A stretch of 64,000 nucleotides of DNA. Origin: Coptis chinensis (Eukaryota; Streptophyta; Magnoliopsida; Ranunculales; Ranunculaceae). Where the stretch lies: the NCBI GenBank assembly GCA_015680905.1, contig CM027382.1, positions 11,319,501 through 11,383,500 on the forward strand, read 5' to 3'. Under the pieces are notes generated by a model that was not told the origin of the DNA, ran no database searches, and saw only the letters and a list, made by a program, of their open reading frames with translations. A program made the position numbers and the translations under genes. Positions 1 to 10,887 of this stretch are shown in pieces. The stretch's first letter is position 1, and each line of letters opens with the position of its first letter.

Positions 1-142
1 CAGGTTTAACCAATATTTTCATGTTTACTGCAAATACCTGCACAAGTATGAAAACATATTTATTTCATGATTATTAAACATATAATTAACCAAATTTATA
101 TGTCTCAATGGGGTTTCATAATACACTTTTGGGTGCTTATCA

Positions 143-203
143 AACATGCTCACAAAAATTCAGCTCATTCAAAGAAATCTAACCTTAGAACATGCTCACA
201 AAA
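143..203 (+). repeat. 61-bp direct repeat, copy 1
   Basis: This stretch, starting aacatgctcacaaaaattc, recurs almost base for base at 541-601, on the far side of the foldback structure at 298-541. Each copy itself begins and ends with the short motif acatgctcacaaaa. The pair is either a local duplication or part of one larger element. No coding potential is visible. Confidence 0.8.
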
Positions 204-297
204 TTTTTGGACCGTTAGATGAAAAGCTAAAAAATGAACACTAATTTTTATATGGTTAGACATATCCAAATATTATAATTTTTTATGAGAATAATCT

Positions 298-541
298 TCA
301 TGGTGGGGAGATCATTTCTACAAAAAACCAGGCCTTAATTCATTTGTGTGTGAAAAATGTGGTTATAATATGCGCATAAGAATGTGCCTCTATCCCTCCC
401 CTATATATATGGGGAGGGATAGAGGCACATTCACTGTAGCCACATTCTAGCCACATTGTAAATTAATCGAAGCAAAATCGTAGACTTAAAAGTTGAATTA
501 AAGACTGAACTTTTGTAGATATAATCTCTCCACCATGATGA
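298..541. mobile_element. Foldback (MITE-like) element with 22-bp perfect inner hairpin
   Basis: The centre is a perfect inverted repeat: the arms at 380-401 and 411-432 (gaatgtgcctctatccctcc core) are separated by nine bases of TA. The pairing continues outward less perfectly: left ttcatggtggggagatc near 298 matches the reverse complement of gatataatctctccaccatg near 517-536. The whole can fold into one long hairpin, as foldback MITEs do. No clear target duplication was found other than the flanking 61-bp repeats, and the outer limits are approximate. Confidence 0.6.
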
Positions 542-601
542 ACATGCTCACAAAAATTCAGCTCATTCAAAGAAATCTAACCTTAGAACATGCTCACAAA
601 A
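541..601 (+). repeat. 61-bp direct repeat, copy 2
   Basis: Second copy of the repeat at 143-203, directly abutting the right arm of the foldback element and followed by a short TA-rich run. Confidence 0.8.
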
Positions 602-821
602 ATATATATATCTATATATATATTAGAGCATTGGTTATCGGTTATTACATAGCCGGACTCTTTTCTTTGGGCAAGAAAATTTAAGACTTTGTTTACTTAA
701 CTAAACTATGATGCAAACAACTTGCTATGAGTTGTTGGAATTCCTTGTTTTATATTTCAAAATACTTGTGTGCAAAAGTGGAGAAGAAGAACTTTGAGTG
801 TTTCTCTTCACTTTGTGTTTT

Positions 822-1890
822 TGTGATAGTCCCACATTGGTAAGCAACCACTAACTTTGTGAGTATACCTAGTTTATCCTTAGTCTAAGAGAGTGCCTTT
901 TGGGTACAAATGCTTTTATGTTAGAAGGGGGCCTTTTACAAAAAGGCACACGCCAAGACGCTTCCCGTCTCCAGATCGCATCCGCATCGAACCGAACCAT
1001 GCCGAGTCTAGTTATGTCGCGTCGTGATGTGTCGGGTTGGGTTCGGGCTTGGGCTTGGGCTTTTTGTGTGTGATATGTTAGTGGGCTTGACCAATTTCCT
1101 AAACTGTTTTTTGCCTTTCCACCACGTTTTAGTCTTCTATTAAGGGCATCTCCAATGGGGGGTGTAAACCGTATAGAGTGGAAATTTTACACCTCAAATA
1201 TAAAAAAACTCTCTCCAATGGGGGTACTAAACCGTAGGTAATAGTGTATTAGCTAATAGAGAGGGTGGGGAATTCCCCCTCTCGCTATTAGTTAATAAAA
1301 AGCCTGGACGTCACTTAAAATAACGTCTGTTTAACTTAAAAACTCGGACGTCACTTCAACACACGTTTGAAACTTTATTTTTAACTTCGGACATCACCCA
1401 AGACGCCCCAGGTTTAAATTAAAGAGGGACATCACTTGGAGTCACGTCCGAGTTTAAAATCTATTTTTTTTTACACTCTTCCATTGGAAAGTATAGAGTG
1501 TGGATATTTATGATCTATACAATACTATACAATTAGAGGTGTAAAATCCTAATGGCACCTACGTGGAGCCTAGGTGGAGGTGTAATTTTACACCCCCCAT
1601 TGGAGATGCCCTAACAGTAGGTTTTCTATACTGTTTTGGAAACTAAACCGACTTGTTCCCAATATAAACAAGACTTACGTCCAGATCAAAACACAGTCTT
1701 AACAAACCCTAAACCAATTCTTTCTCTTCTCCCTTAAAGTCACCAGAAAGGGTTGTATTGTCTTTCTAGAAGAGTAGTCTGTTTGAGTGCATATCATTCT
1801 ACTATTACCATTGAATCCTATGAGGAGAGTCGAAGCTTTTTTGCACCATCTGAAGAGGCGAAATTTTTTCTTAAAAACAGTGTCTAACAC
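822..1890 (+). mobile_element. Possible LTR remnant interrupted by a MITE
   Basis: The segment opens with TGTGATAGTCCCACATTGG, a kind of start seen in plant Copia-type LTRs, and later has a pyrimidine-rich leader-like stretch (about 1690-1740) after a TATA-like caatataaacaag (1661-1673). A MITE (1144-1611) sits inside. No partner LTR, primer site or target duplication was found, so this is only a tentative reading. Apart from the MITE nothing else is seen here. Confidence 0.3.
1144..1611. mobile_element. Tourist-type (PIF/Harbinger-like) MITE, 468 bp
   Basis: The terminal inverted repeats are about 25 bp: GGGCATCTCCAATGGGGGG at the left and the matching CCCCCCATTGGAGATGCCC at the right. The element is flanked by TAA on both sides (1141-1143 and 1612-1614), the three-base target duplication of PIF/Harbinger elements. 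The terminal motif partly recurs inside (about 1213), and the centre has repeated cggacgtcact motifs. A second member of the family, heavily interrupted, lies at 29910-33236. It has no coding capacity. Confidence 0.88.
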
Positions 1891-3821
1891 GCCTGGGTAG
1901 TTTTTGTTCGTTCTGTCCTTGTCTCTTAATTTTCTGATTCCTAACCCAGATACAACATAAGTATCTATATATGGAAAAGAGTGGTCTTGAATTTTAATTT
2001 GATTCAAACCCTACCACAAAGCCCAAAAGACTGCTAGGGACAGCGCGTGTGTGATGAAATGGCGTTGCTTTTCTTTTTCATATATGAAATAAACAGGTAC
2101 ATATACCATGATTACGAATGATTAAACAGAAAGAGCACAGTATCTAGCATCTGCCTACTTCTTCATGGATTTGGCACATTTCCTCATAGTAAGTCGATCT
2201 AGTCTCTGTGTTTTTGTTATGGTTACTTGATTAGGAACTCGATTTCATCGGCAAGATATGGTTCCACCTCTATCTAAGGGCCGATGCATACCTTTTCGCT
2301 TGGGAATTGATATTTCTAGTAGGTCTCGATGATGGTATGGTAGCTAGATATGAATAAATATGATTTTTCTTAGTGACTAAACTACATAATTGCATCGTCA
2401 GAACTGTCGTAACTAAATCTGGTTTTTTAAATGTCTATCTACTAGGATTTCACAAAACCTCGAAATAATCCAAATTTGTGAACTAGCTACTTCATATACA
2501 TGGGATGTTTTTTTCAATTTTTATTGATCTTCAATAGAACGAGTGTCCACATATGAGATCAACTCTTCCCGGTTTACCTAAAAAATATAAGATTCTAATG
2601 TTTATAGTCTGCTGACATGTGAATCACTAGTTCTCATGCATGGAGTGGCCAAATGAATTCAAAACATGGTGAATGATAAACAACACGAACTTCACTTAAA
2701 GACAAGAAACACCTTCCTCTTTACCTTACATACCACACTAATAAGGAGGAACATATTTCGTATACTCCAAAAATGGTGGGCTGCTACAATGTCATTTTAG
2801 TAATGGCATGACTCTATGTCCCGTGAAGGTTTGTCTCATCTTTACTAAATATTATTCCCCAAGGAATGAATGATTTGATTGTGATATTTACCAAGTGGAT
2901 TGGAAATAATTTCTTCCCATCCTAAACTTTCGCTTTGGATGCCCAGTAGGCCGGATCCTACTTAGCTAAAAGTTCAAAGGTCGATAGGTTCATTGGTTAT
3001 TATATTTTTGGATAGAATCCAACTAAAGAACAAGGTTATGCTGGTATAAATAAATTATAGCCTACGGAGCCACAGGGATGAAGAAAAAGTTCACCTACTT
3101 TTCTATAGAAAAAAATGTTACGAAGCTACCTGAAGTCCCGAAGAGAAGCACCGAGCTAATTATATGGAATGGTTCCATCCCTCCTCTAATTTATGCTAAT
3201 GGTATGGCCTAAAAGCATTCCCGCACAGAACTCATAATATACGGCGTTTATTTGTACACTCGTAGTTTTTGGATGTGAGCCAATTAGGCTACTAGGGGAT
3301 CCAATAGTCTAGCTCCGCACGCTTTTGATTGCATAGCTATATAGTTCTAATATAAAGTTCCTCAATAAAAACTTTGCCATAACAAAATTTTATGGAACCT
3401 CCGGCATCACGTAAAACATTGTATCCAAGCATAATCGTTCAGAAACACGCTTTTATTTTGCATACAGTACGATCACCATCAAAAATTTACCCTGCATTCT
3501 TCTTTTTCAGTATTCTGTACACCAAGCAGGGGAACTTTTAATGGTCATGGTACTAAATGTATATATGTAGTGCATTTCTTGGATTGCAACTGGTATGTTA
3601 TAATGTTAGTGTTCAAAGGAGCTAAGATCGATTATGTATCTAAACCAACTTCAGGAATACGCTACGTACCGTGAAGTAGAAAATTATCATTAGGGATTTA
3701 TCCCAAATTTAATATAGTACAAAGTACAAACTAGTGAACTACAAACTACAAAGTCTGGTCATTGTTGGGCCCTAACTCCTAACATGATCATGACTAATTT
3801 AGACAAACAACTTCCAAGGCA
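1891..3821. other. No gene recognised (1.9 kb)
   Basis: AT-rich DNA. No protein similarity, RNA gene or terminal-repeat structure was recognised. It lies downstream of the minus-strand MIZ1-like gene, so its first few hundred bases (about 3600-3821) may hold that gene's 3' UTR. Confidence 0.5.
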
Positions 3822-4484
3822 TTATGATCTCAACAAAAATATACTCAACTCTTGACCACAACTTCCAACTGGGTTAATCATATGAAACGATTCCGAGTTG
3901 ACTGAACCAATAACCCGTTTAAAACTAGCACGTAAATACATAAGCTCGCCTTCCTCCGATTTTTGCTCAATTGGTAACACACCAGCACCTACTGAAACAG
4001 ACTTCATAAGCTTCAATACTGCCATATCAGTCTCAGTCATTTGACGTCTTACCGCGAATCCCACCTTACGACCATTACAGTACAAAGACCAAACCCGGAC
4101 GGAATATAATGAGTCGACTCGGGTCTTTAACCGGTCACACTCGAGTGCGATACGTAGCAATCCATATTGCATTTCTTTTGCTAGATATGACGTTGGTATG
4201 GCGAATTCGAGCAGTAAGAGAGGTGTGCTTCTAGAATCATCTTGGAGGCAAAAACTTACTCGGCCCTTACGATAGCCAAAGAAAGTACCGGTCACGGTTG
4301 AACCGTGAGTTGACTCAGAATTACTAGCCAACTCGGATGGTTGGAAGCCACAACATGGGACCATGCACTCTACAAGTGATCTAAATGATCGTCGAAACCT
4401 CACTTCTCTTGCGCAATCTATGTCGGTAGGTGTTTCGATGATTCGGAGAGGACCTCTTTGGCTTCCTAAATCAATCATCTTCAT
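3822..4484 (-). CDS. MIZU-KUSSEI1-like protein (DUF617 family)
   Basis: An intact, intronless 220-residue reading frame. DUF617 (MIZ1) proteins are plant-specific; the founding member is needed for root hydrotropism, and others are linked to stress responses. The biochemical activity of the family is unknown. What shows it: the family core GTFFGYRKGRVSFCLQ at about residues 66-81, followed by PLLLLEFAIPTSYLAKEM and a RIALEC motif; then AVRRQMTETDMAVLKLM, and the closing block GELMYLRASFKRVIGS with ELSIFLLR just before the stop. The N-terminus is short compared with MIZ1 itself (about 300 residues) but normal for the smaller paralogues. The first ATG of the frame was taken as start; a TATA-like cctatttaaa lies about 70-80 bases upstream. 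It has no gene neighbours with a related role and is surrounded by transposon relics. The family call is firm; the specific role is not known. Confidence 0.93.
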   Translation of the reverse strand: MKMIDLGSQRGPLRIIETPTDIDCAREVRFRRSFRSLVECMVPCCGFQPSELASNSESTHGSTVTGTFFGYRKGRVSFCLQDDSRSTPLLLLEFAIPTSYLAKEMQYGLLRIALECDRLKTRVDSLYSVRVWSLYCNGRKVGFAVRRQMTETDMAVLKLMKSVSVGAGVLPIEQKSEEGELMYLRASFKRVIGSVNSESFHMINPVGSCGQELSIFLLRS

Positions 4485-4554
4485 GACTAAAAAGTACGAT
4501 AGAGCAAAAAATTTAGAACAAAAGAAGAGTTTGTAGAGTAAGGAGGGAATAAGG

Positions 4555-4564
4555 TTTAAATAGG
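4555..4564 (-). promoter_or_regulatory. TATA-like box of the MIZ1-like gene
   Basis: On the minus strand this reads cctatttaaa, about 70-80 bases before the ATG at 4484. That spacing would give a 5' leader of roughly 40-50 nucleotides. Placement is inferred only from motif and distance. Confidence 0.5.
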
Positions 4565-4932
4565 CGCAAAAAGAAAGAAAATTAGCAAAGGAGAGTTTTC
4601 AATGTGGGCCGGGGAATCTGGATTAATAATTTTGCCCACGAGTGTGTTGCGGGCCCATAAGTGTGAAGCTGATGCGCGTGGGTGGTGACCAGGAAGCACG
4701 CCTAATGACAAATAAGAAAAGCAAAATGATTTGACCAAATTCAGCATATTTGAAGATGAAGAACACAATAGTTGGATGAGGTCAAGACTTTTGTAATTTA
4801 ATTACTGAATAGTCACAATCCTCACTTTGGACTGTTAAGACTCTCATATGAGCACAGGAGGGGCTAGGCCAGCTAGATGTATCATAGCGGTTGGGTTGGC
4901 TATAATCTAGACTGCAATAAACAGGGTTGGAG

Positions 4933-5772
4933 TAGGGGTGGGCAATGGATAGGGTCGGGCAAGTTCGGCCCTAAACATTTAAAAGTCTTTCAGATATTAA
5001 GGTCGGATAGGCCCGGCCCTAAAGTCAGCTTTAGAATCGGGTCAGGTCGGGCCGGGTCATAAGTCTAAATCTCAAGCTCTGACCCTACTCTAAGCCCTCT
5101 TTAAAGGCTTTAGGGCCGGATTTTAGGGCCGAACCTATATATTTTCTTCTTTTTATAAATGTCATTTTTCAGAAAGGTTGTTTTTGGTTTCTGTGTTACA
5201 AATGTCTACTCTGTATTTCGCTTTAATAGTGTGGACGGAAACCTTTAGTTCTAGACTTGGTTTGGATGTGAATAAAAATATAATTTATAAGAAGTAAGTG
5301 GAAAAATAAATTGAGAATAATAAGTTCTAAACTTTGACTTGATAATAAAAGGAATAAAGTCTTATTTTTTTATTAAATTTAGTGCTTTCGTTGTTCTTCA
5401 TAGGTCAGCTTTAGATAGGTTGACAAATTTTTGTTATATAAAGACAAGTTATTGGAAGTACCTTTGGGTGTAAGTGATAAATTACAAAGGATAATATTAT
5501 TTTAATTTAAAATATTTAACAAAGAGTTGGACAATTATAGTATGTGTATTTATAGTGAAAATGTGAAACTATAACTAGGACTTGGTTAGGGCTGAATTAG
5601 GATCGGGCCTATGTTTTAGAACCTTAGCCTTAGCCCTGCCCTAGAAGGCCTTAGGGTCGGGTCGGCCCTGCCCTAAATTCTGTGAGAGCTTTAGTTGTGA
5701 GGGTTTTATAGGAATTAGGATCGGATCGGTCAGGGCCGGATTAGAGTCGTTAGGGCCAAATTCCCACCCCTA
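4933..5772. mobile_element. Non-autonomous hAT-type element, 840 bp (family A, copy 1)
   Basis: The ends are TAGGGGTGGGCAATGG and the inverted CCCACCCCTA. The flanks ggttggag (4925-4932) and tgttggag (5773-5780) agree in seven of eight bases, matching the 8-bp target duplication of hAT elements. The subterminal parts are full of gggtcggg / cccggccc motifs, which could pair with each other. The AT-rich middle is nearly identical to that of the element at 30268-31485. No transposase is encoded; short frames here (such as 4877-5062) are chance products of the GC-rich repeats. Confidence 0.85.
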
Positions 5773-7016
5773 TGTTGGAGCAAATATGAAGGCACATAAT
5801 CTAGACAAGAATCAATATGCTTTTGTAACTACATTGCGTAGTTTATACAAAAACTTAATATGCTTAACGGAATCATATTTTTTTTCTGGTAGAAGAAGTG
5901 AAAAGGAATATTTTGTTTTCAGGTCATGCGACTCCACTGAGATGGTGCTTGATTACTATGTAGAGAGACAACATTTACATTTGTTAAAAGATTCACATAA
6001 GAATTGCAAATAAGAACCCCCTACTTTGCCCCTCGTTTGGAGCAAAACAGTAAATTCCGCAAAGAAAGTGAAATTAGCCAAATTTGCTAAGACCTCAACA
6101 AAAAAGTAAAAGTTATTTCCAAGGCAAAACCCCAATGGGACCACCATAGATTGTAAATGGAAGACAACTTAGTACTTGGTACGTAAAATCGAATATGTTT
6201 TTATTTTGACTTTGTAGTATGGAATATGAATGTAAATCATGTCCCTGTAATTGTGAGCAAAGCATCAGCTCATCGATTTTATTGCATTCAAACCATGAAC
6301 CAAATCTTGGTCGGGTGCATCAGTAAAAGTACCTGCAATCGATCTAAAGTATTACGTACTGGTTATTGGTCTCGTCTGCACCTAGCAGACCATGTGAACA
6401 GTATGGGACGCAGGAAGCATCATTCACAGTGATCCTCTGAGGCTCTGATGCGTGCACCACATTTTGTCGGAACTAAGAGACTGGGCCTGAGATTCTTAGA
6501 ACAAAGTTAGAAGTGATCCTGAGAACAAAATTATAAGTGTCCACTTGAAATCTGTATATTTAAATTTCTTGTTCTCCAATTGGAATTGATTCAGATTAAT
6601 TTTTTTTTGCCTGACATGAAAACCGGCTGTAACTTGAAAACCTGATGATAAAACTTCAGTGAGAAGTATTTACTAGAGAATGCGCTATTTGCACCTGGGC
6701 AATCTCGGACTAAATTTTCGTATGCCCGACCAATTTTGGTTAATGTGGCATCCCTATGTAGTAAAAATTGTTTAAAACGGGTTCCTACTTCCTAGACCTT
6801 ATAAATGGAACTCTTTGGACGTATTTTGCGTCTTTTACCTTGAGTTATGGCAACTTTAAAACGCAAGCCACCACGTGGCAGCGTTATTTAGTGTGGCGGT
6901 GAATTCAGCAACGGCGTCAAGGGTGATATTTATGAACTCAAATATGTCAAATTGAAGGTCCAAACATGTCAAAACATTACGGGCTGAAAAAAATCAACTT
7001 TTAGTCAAATCTAAAG
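5773..7016. other. No gene recognised
   Basis: Several short frames on both strands (5786-6013, 6226-6432 and others) show no recognisable motif and no supporting promoter or splice structure. No terminal repeats were found. Confidence 0.5.
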
Positions 7017-7061
7017 TCGGTTGCTCCCATTTTTTTTTTTTTTGATAATCGGTTGCTCCCA
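7017..7061 (-). mobile_element. Minimal retroposon scar: poly(T) between 13-bp direct repeats
   Basis: The sequence tcggttgctccca occurs at 7017-7029 and again at 7049-7061; between them is only a run of T followed by gataa. This is what an extremely 5'-truncated non-LTR insertion on the minus strand looks like: a poly(A) tail plus target-site duplication and almost nothing else. A duplication by slippage is the alternative. Confidence 0.55.
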
Positions 7062-8305
7062 ATTCGTGTCTCATCTTTTAGAGTATTTTGAGACACTCCA
7101 AATAGAGTGATCAAACACCTAAACCGGAACACCGAGCTAGAAATTATACATGGCAGAAGTTCACACCTCATTCAATGTTCTATTTTGGTTCTAGTGAAAA
7201 ATCCTTATTCACTGTATTATGGAGGGAAGAGTTTCCATCACTCCTCATAATCTCCGGACTATTAGCTAGGAACTTCCTTAGTGCAATACCAGAGCTAGTT
7301 CATAACGACATGGATTCTCGACAATTTTAGGACGGGTCTAGAGACATATCGCATTTGGAGCATGCATACGTGGTACCGTTAGAAAAAAAATGTTGCCAAT
7401 ACCACGTCCTAGCGCTACGTTGTACTGTTTGGTCATGAGAACATCTAGATTTCGTCCCAATGGTGTATTCAGCTATCTAGTCTCAAAGATATATGACAAG
7501 TGTGCTTAGTCTCTTCTCGGACATATTCGAGAATTCAACTGTGGGCAAATGGGGTAACCCTCAGTCTTGACTATTCGTAAGTTACTTGAGCATCGAATGT
7601 TTATCAAACTTGTGCATAGTCGAACTGCACGATCATGTACACCGCACAAACCCCTCTCACCACATACTTCGGGACGTGTCCGTTACAATCGGGCACTATA
7701 ATATTTGTGTTGCAGTGCACTTTGCCACTTTCGTGTCGCATTGGACATTCATAATGCAATGTCTTTTTTTCGATAATTATTCATACGTACTGCAATGTCA
7801 TTTTTGCATGGTCAGTGGATGCAATCCCTACTCCCTATTGCAACATTCAACTTGAAATCTCCGGGATTAAAAGAGTTGGACACGTGGCTCCTTGAGGTTT
7901 TGAGAATGTACCTGTGTGAATGGGGAGGGGGGGCGGTAGGAATTTGCCTATTCGTGATCTGACCTTGTTTTTTTTTGGTACGTGGGATATCCATCGATGG
8001 TGGCTTCATGTATAACGGATGTTGACACAAACCAATCAAGAACCCCTATTGATAATCCAAAGCAGCTACAACCGATTGTCTTCACTTTGTTTGAAAACAT
8101 TCCTCTTTGTGTTATTGAGATGAATAAACGATCAGAAAAAGCAAAAGAAACGCCCCAAAAAAGCTTTGATCAGTCGTCCCATCTCTCTCTCTGGTCCAGG
8201 CTCCAGACTCAAAGGAATGGGACAAATGACACGGCTTTGTGTGGCAGCATTCGATATGCATGGCCCGATTTCATGAGTTTATTATAATTTATAGTTATCC
8301 AAAAT
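7062..8305. other. No gene recognised
   Basis: Mixed sequence with short frames on both strands (7586-7855, 7812-8039, 7982-8287). None has a recognisable domain, and they overlap one another. No repeat structure was seen. Confidence 0.5.
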
Positions 8306-8700
8306 GTTGTTGTTGTTGTTGTTTTTTTTTTTTTTTTTTGTTAAGGATAATTTGTATTAAGCAAAAGAAACTGTTACAATGAAAGAATCATTAGAATAGA
8401 AGGCACTACTTTGCAAGTCTTCTCATTACACTGTTGGCACGAATCTAAAGTAAGTTGCGTTTTGGTCTTCGAGCTTAGATATGAAATCTGCTCTATAGTT
8501 CCATCATTGTTTGGCGGCATAGCACCTTTAGGAAGAGACGCCCCTAGTCTAACGCATGCATCTATTGAGAAGTTGACTTCTCTCCAAGTTGAGGAGATGA
8601 GGATCCACTACATTTTCTTTCGAACCCTCTCCCATGCTCTCTTGCACTGCCAATGAACTTGACTGTGTTGAATTGTTGCTGCCGCTATTGTAGAGTCAGT
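8306..8700 (-). mobile_element. 5'-truncated L1-type LINE remnant
   Basis: Read on the minus strand, the segment ends in a poly(A) tail (18 T at 8322-8339 on the plus strand, next to a short TTG microsatellite). Before it lies ttaatacaaattatcc, typical of a LINE 3' end. The minus-strand translation around 8540-8600 includes STWREVNFSIDACVRLGASL, which resembles the C-terminal end of the RNase H domain of plant L1 elements (usually ...REANFSADALAKRG...). The rest of the element is missing. No target duplication was identified. Confidence 0.5.
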
Positions 8701-9350
8701 TTAAACCCAAAGCTTAGTCCATCCAAGTTTTACAACTTTGGTTATACATGTTAGAAAAATAGATTTGCACAAATCCATTGAGATATGGATGAGTAATTTG
8801 TCTCCCAAGTTACCCCACTTGAGATGAAATATGTTTATCTTGAAACAGTAGGTAAAGTGAGAAAAATCTTTTCGAAAGAGTGTACTAATTTGAAACATTA
8901 CATTATGTTGAAAAGGTGCGACCTTTCGAAATGTGCACTGGTTCGAATTGAAATAGTGCATCATGCCGAAAAAGTGTGACATTTTGAAATAGACACTGGT
9001 TTGAAACAGTGCTTCATGCCGAAATGGTGTGTCCTTTCGAAACATGTGACTATTCAAAGAGTTGCTTAATTTTTCCCAAGAGTTACTGTGTTGTTTCGAA
9101 AAGACATTACTCACCTATAAATAGTTGATGAATTTGGAGAGAAAAACACACCAGATCACACAGAGTTCTGATCTTTCTCTTCTCTCCCTGTTCTTACTCA
9201 AATATTATGTTGTGTTCGCTGATTTTGTAGAATTGAAGTGCTAGCTTTCTATAGAAGGAAATATATTATATCTTGGGAGACAGTTTCCCATCAACATTCA
9301 AGCACCGTGAGGGCGTGAGGGGGAAAATTTGTCTTAAGGATATATTGCAT
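8701..9350 (+). mobile_element. Possible solo or truncated LTR with promoter
   Basis: A U3-like part has loosely repeated motifs around 8870-9060 (for example cgaaaaagtgtgac and cctttcgaaa). It is followed by a strong TATA box (tataaatag, 9116-9124), a leader rich in tct motifs and a U5-like end. This layout is typical of plant Copia LTRs. No second LTR, primer site or target duplication was found, so the edges are estimates. The minus-strand frame at 8701-9114 is a by-product of the repeats. Confidence 0.35.
9116..9124 (+). promoter_or_regulatory. TATA box in the LTR-like segment
   Basis: tataaatag followed within about 60 bases by a pyrimidine-rich leader (ctttctcttctctccc). It probably served the LTR rather than a host gene. 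Confidence 0.4.
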
Positions 9351-9728
9351 CTATACTAGGCTCGGATTTAACTAAGAAGTACAAGACACGTACAAGATAA
9401 AATGTTTGTATAGTTTGGTAATTGGTAAAAAATAAGTACAATTAAATTGTATATTCCTAATAATACACTCCACAATTGCTTTACTTTCACCATCATACCG
9501 CCAGACCGCCTATAGAGTACCGTAAACATCACCATCATAATCTCTAAAGATTACTCCCTAACCCAAAATGTCGGGATTACCTCGACATGACCCAATATCT
9601 TTACCAAAGTTGGTGTTTCTTTAAAGTACACATGTGAAACTTAATTTGTTTTCTATAAGTAGAGAGATAAACTTCCATGTTTAATAAAACCAGTAACACC
9701 CTCATTGTGATCTCACATTACTACATTA

Positions 9729-10138
9729 CAGTGCCGGCCCTGAGGTAAAGCCACACAAACAAGCGCTTTGGGCCCCCATTATTTTAGCAAAGTAAGGGGT
9801 CACCAGTCCACCACTAGAGTCCACTGAAACAATTTAATACACCTTGCAATATACACTTACTAATAAGAACAATATAATTATATGCTTAATCAAAGTTTAT
9901 ATATGGCTAATGAAATTATTAAATCCGCTTGCTATTTCACAAATTATGAAGTCAAAAGATGCATAAAATCTTATTTGTTGCATAAAATAAAAAAGAATTT
10001 GACTAAAAAGAGGAGAAAACAAAAAATAACGCGAGGCAAAAAATGCATCGATTTTTGTTTTTGACATGTGAATAGACACATATATAACCACATTTTAAGA
10101 ATTCGCTTCATGCCACCAGAAACCCAGGGCCGGCGCTG
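9729..10138. mobile_element. Non-autonomous hAT element (Tip100-like ends), 410 bp
   Basis: The terminal inverted repeats are CAGTGCCGGCCCTG at the left and CAGGGCCGGCGCTG at the right, which pair with one or two mismatches. The flanks ctacatta (9721-9728) and ctacagta (10139-10146) are an 8-bp target duplication with one change. The AT-rich inside encodes nothing recognisable; short frames at 9882-10091 are incidental. Confidence 0.85.
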
Positions 10139-10324
10139 CTACAGTAGTCACTTATATTGTGGACTGAAATATTTGTGAGAAGTAAATACGAAAAATGTTG
10201 TTGTGTGAGCATAGTCGACTTGATTCATATTTCATAGCACATTAAAAATAGGTTGATCGCTATGATCCTGAATGGGATCTAAACAAATTAAATTCTTAGT
10301 GGTACTAGCTGTAATTGTTCAAAT

Positions 10325-10544
10325 AAGGATTTTTTAGTATTATCCCCCCTACTAGGTGAGCCAATTAGGATTTCCCCCAACTAGATGGGGAAATTAGGGT
10401 CTTCCCCCTGAGTACACACACACAAAAAAACACGGTCAACCCATTTTTTTAGTGTATACTCAGGGGGGAGACCCTAATTTCCCCATCTAATTGGGGGAAA
10501 TCCTAATTGGCTCATCTAATAGGGGGTAATACTAGTTAATCCTT
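10325..10544. mobile_element. Foldback MITE, 220 bp
   Basis: Almost the whole element is an inverted repeat: attatcccccctactagg near the left matches aatagggggtaat at the right, and cccccaactagatggggaaa matches its complement around 10475-10500. The arms are about 95 bases with a short CA-rich and T-rich loop (about 10420-10455). The outer ends are AAGGATT and AATCCTT, flanked by CAAAT on both sides (10320-10324, 10545-10549), a possible 5-bp target duplication. Confidence 0.75.
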
Positions 10545-10805
10545 CAAATAAATCACAAATAAGACTAAATCAAATCTTGATCAGATTCACCATCTTATAA
10601 TGTTTAATGACCAATTACTCTATAAGCCAGAACAGCAAGGCAGCAAGCTAGTACTAGTAAAGAGAGCCAAATATTTGTATATCAAGATGAGCACAGGGAT
10701 AGAACAAACACATTTGCCACTTGTGTTCAATCTTTTGGTCACCTCTCAGCATTTTCATGATTTACTTCTTTGCACAAGCACAAATTTTTGCTCTCTATTT
10801 TCTTA

Positions 10806-10887
10806 GGCTAAGTCTAATGGTGTGGCAAAACACCAAATATCACGGAAATTCTGATCTAACAGAGCGTCAAAATCATTGGAGTTAGCC
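10806..10887. mobile_element. 82-bp miniature MITE with TTA target duplication
   Basis: Ends GGCTAAGTCTAATGG and the inverted CATTGGAGTTAGCC, with TTA on both sides (10803-10805, 10888-10890). The same end sequence (GGCTAAGTCTAAT) appears at the right end of the larger nested element at 30034-31680, so the two belong to one family and this is an internally deleted copy. Confidence 0.75.

Noticed and set aside
1699-2007. 102-codon minus-strand frame
   Set aside because: No recognisable motif; it lies in a segment that reads more like an LTR or leader on the plus strand.
8701-9114. 137-codon minus-strand frame
   Set aside because: Made of repeated HMFRK/F-H-A-type motifs that come from short direct repeats in an LTR-like region.
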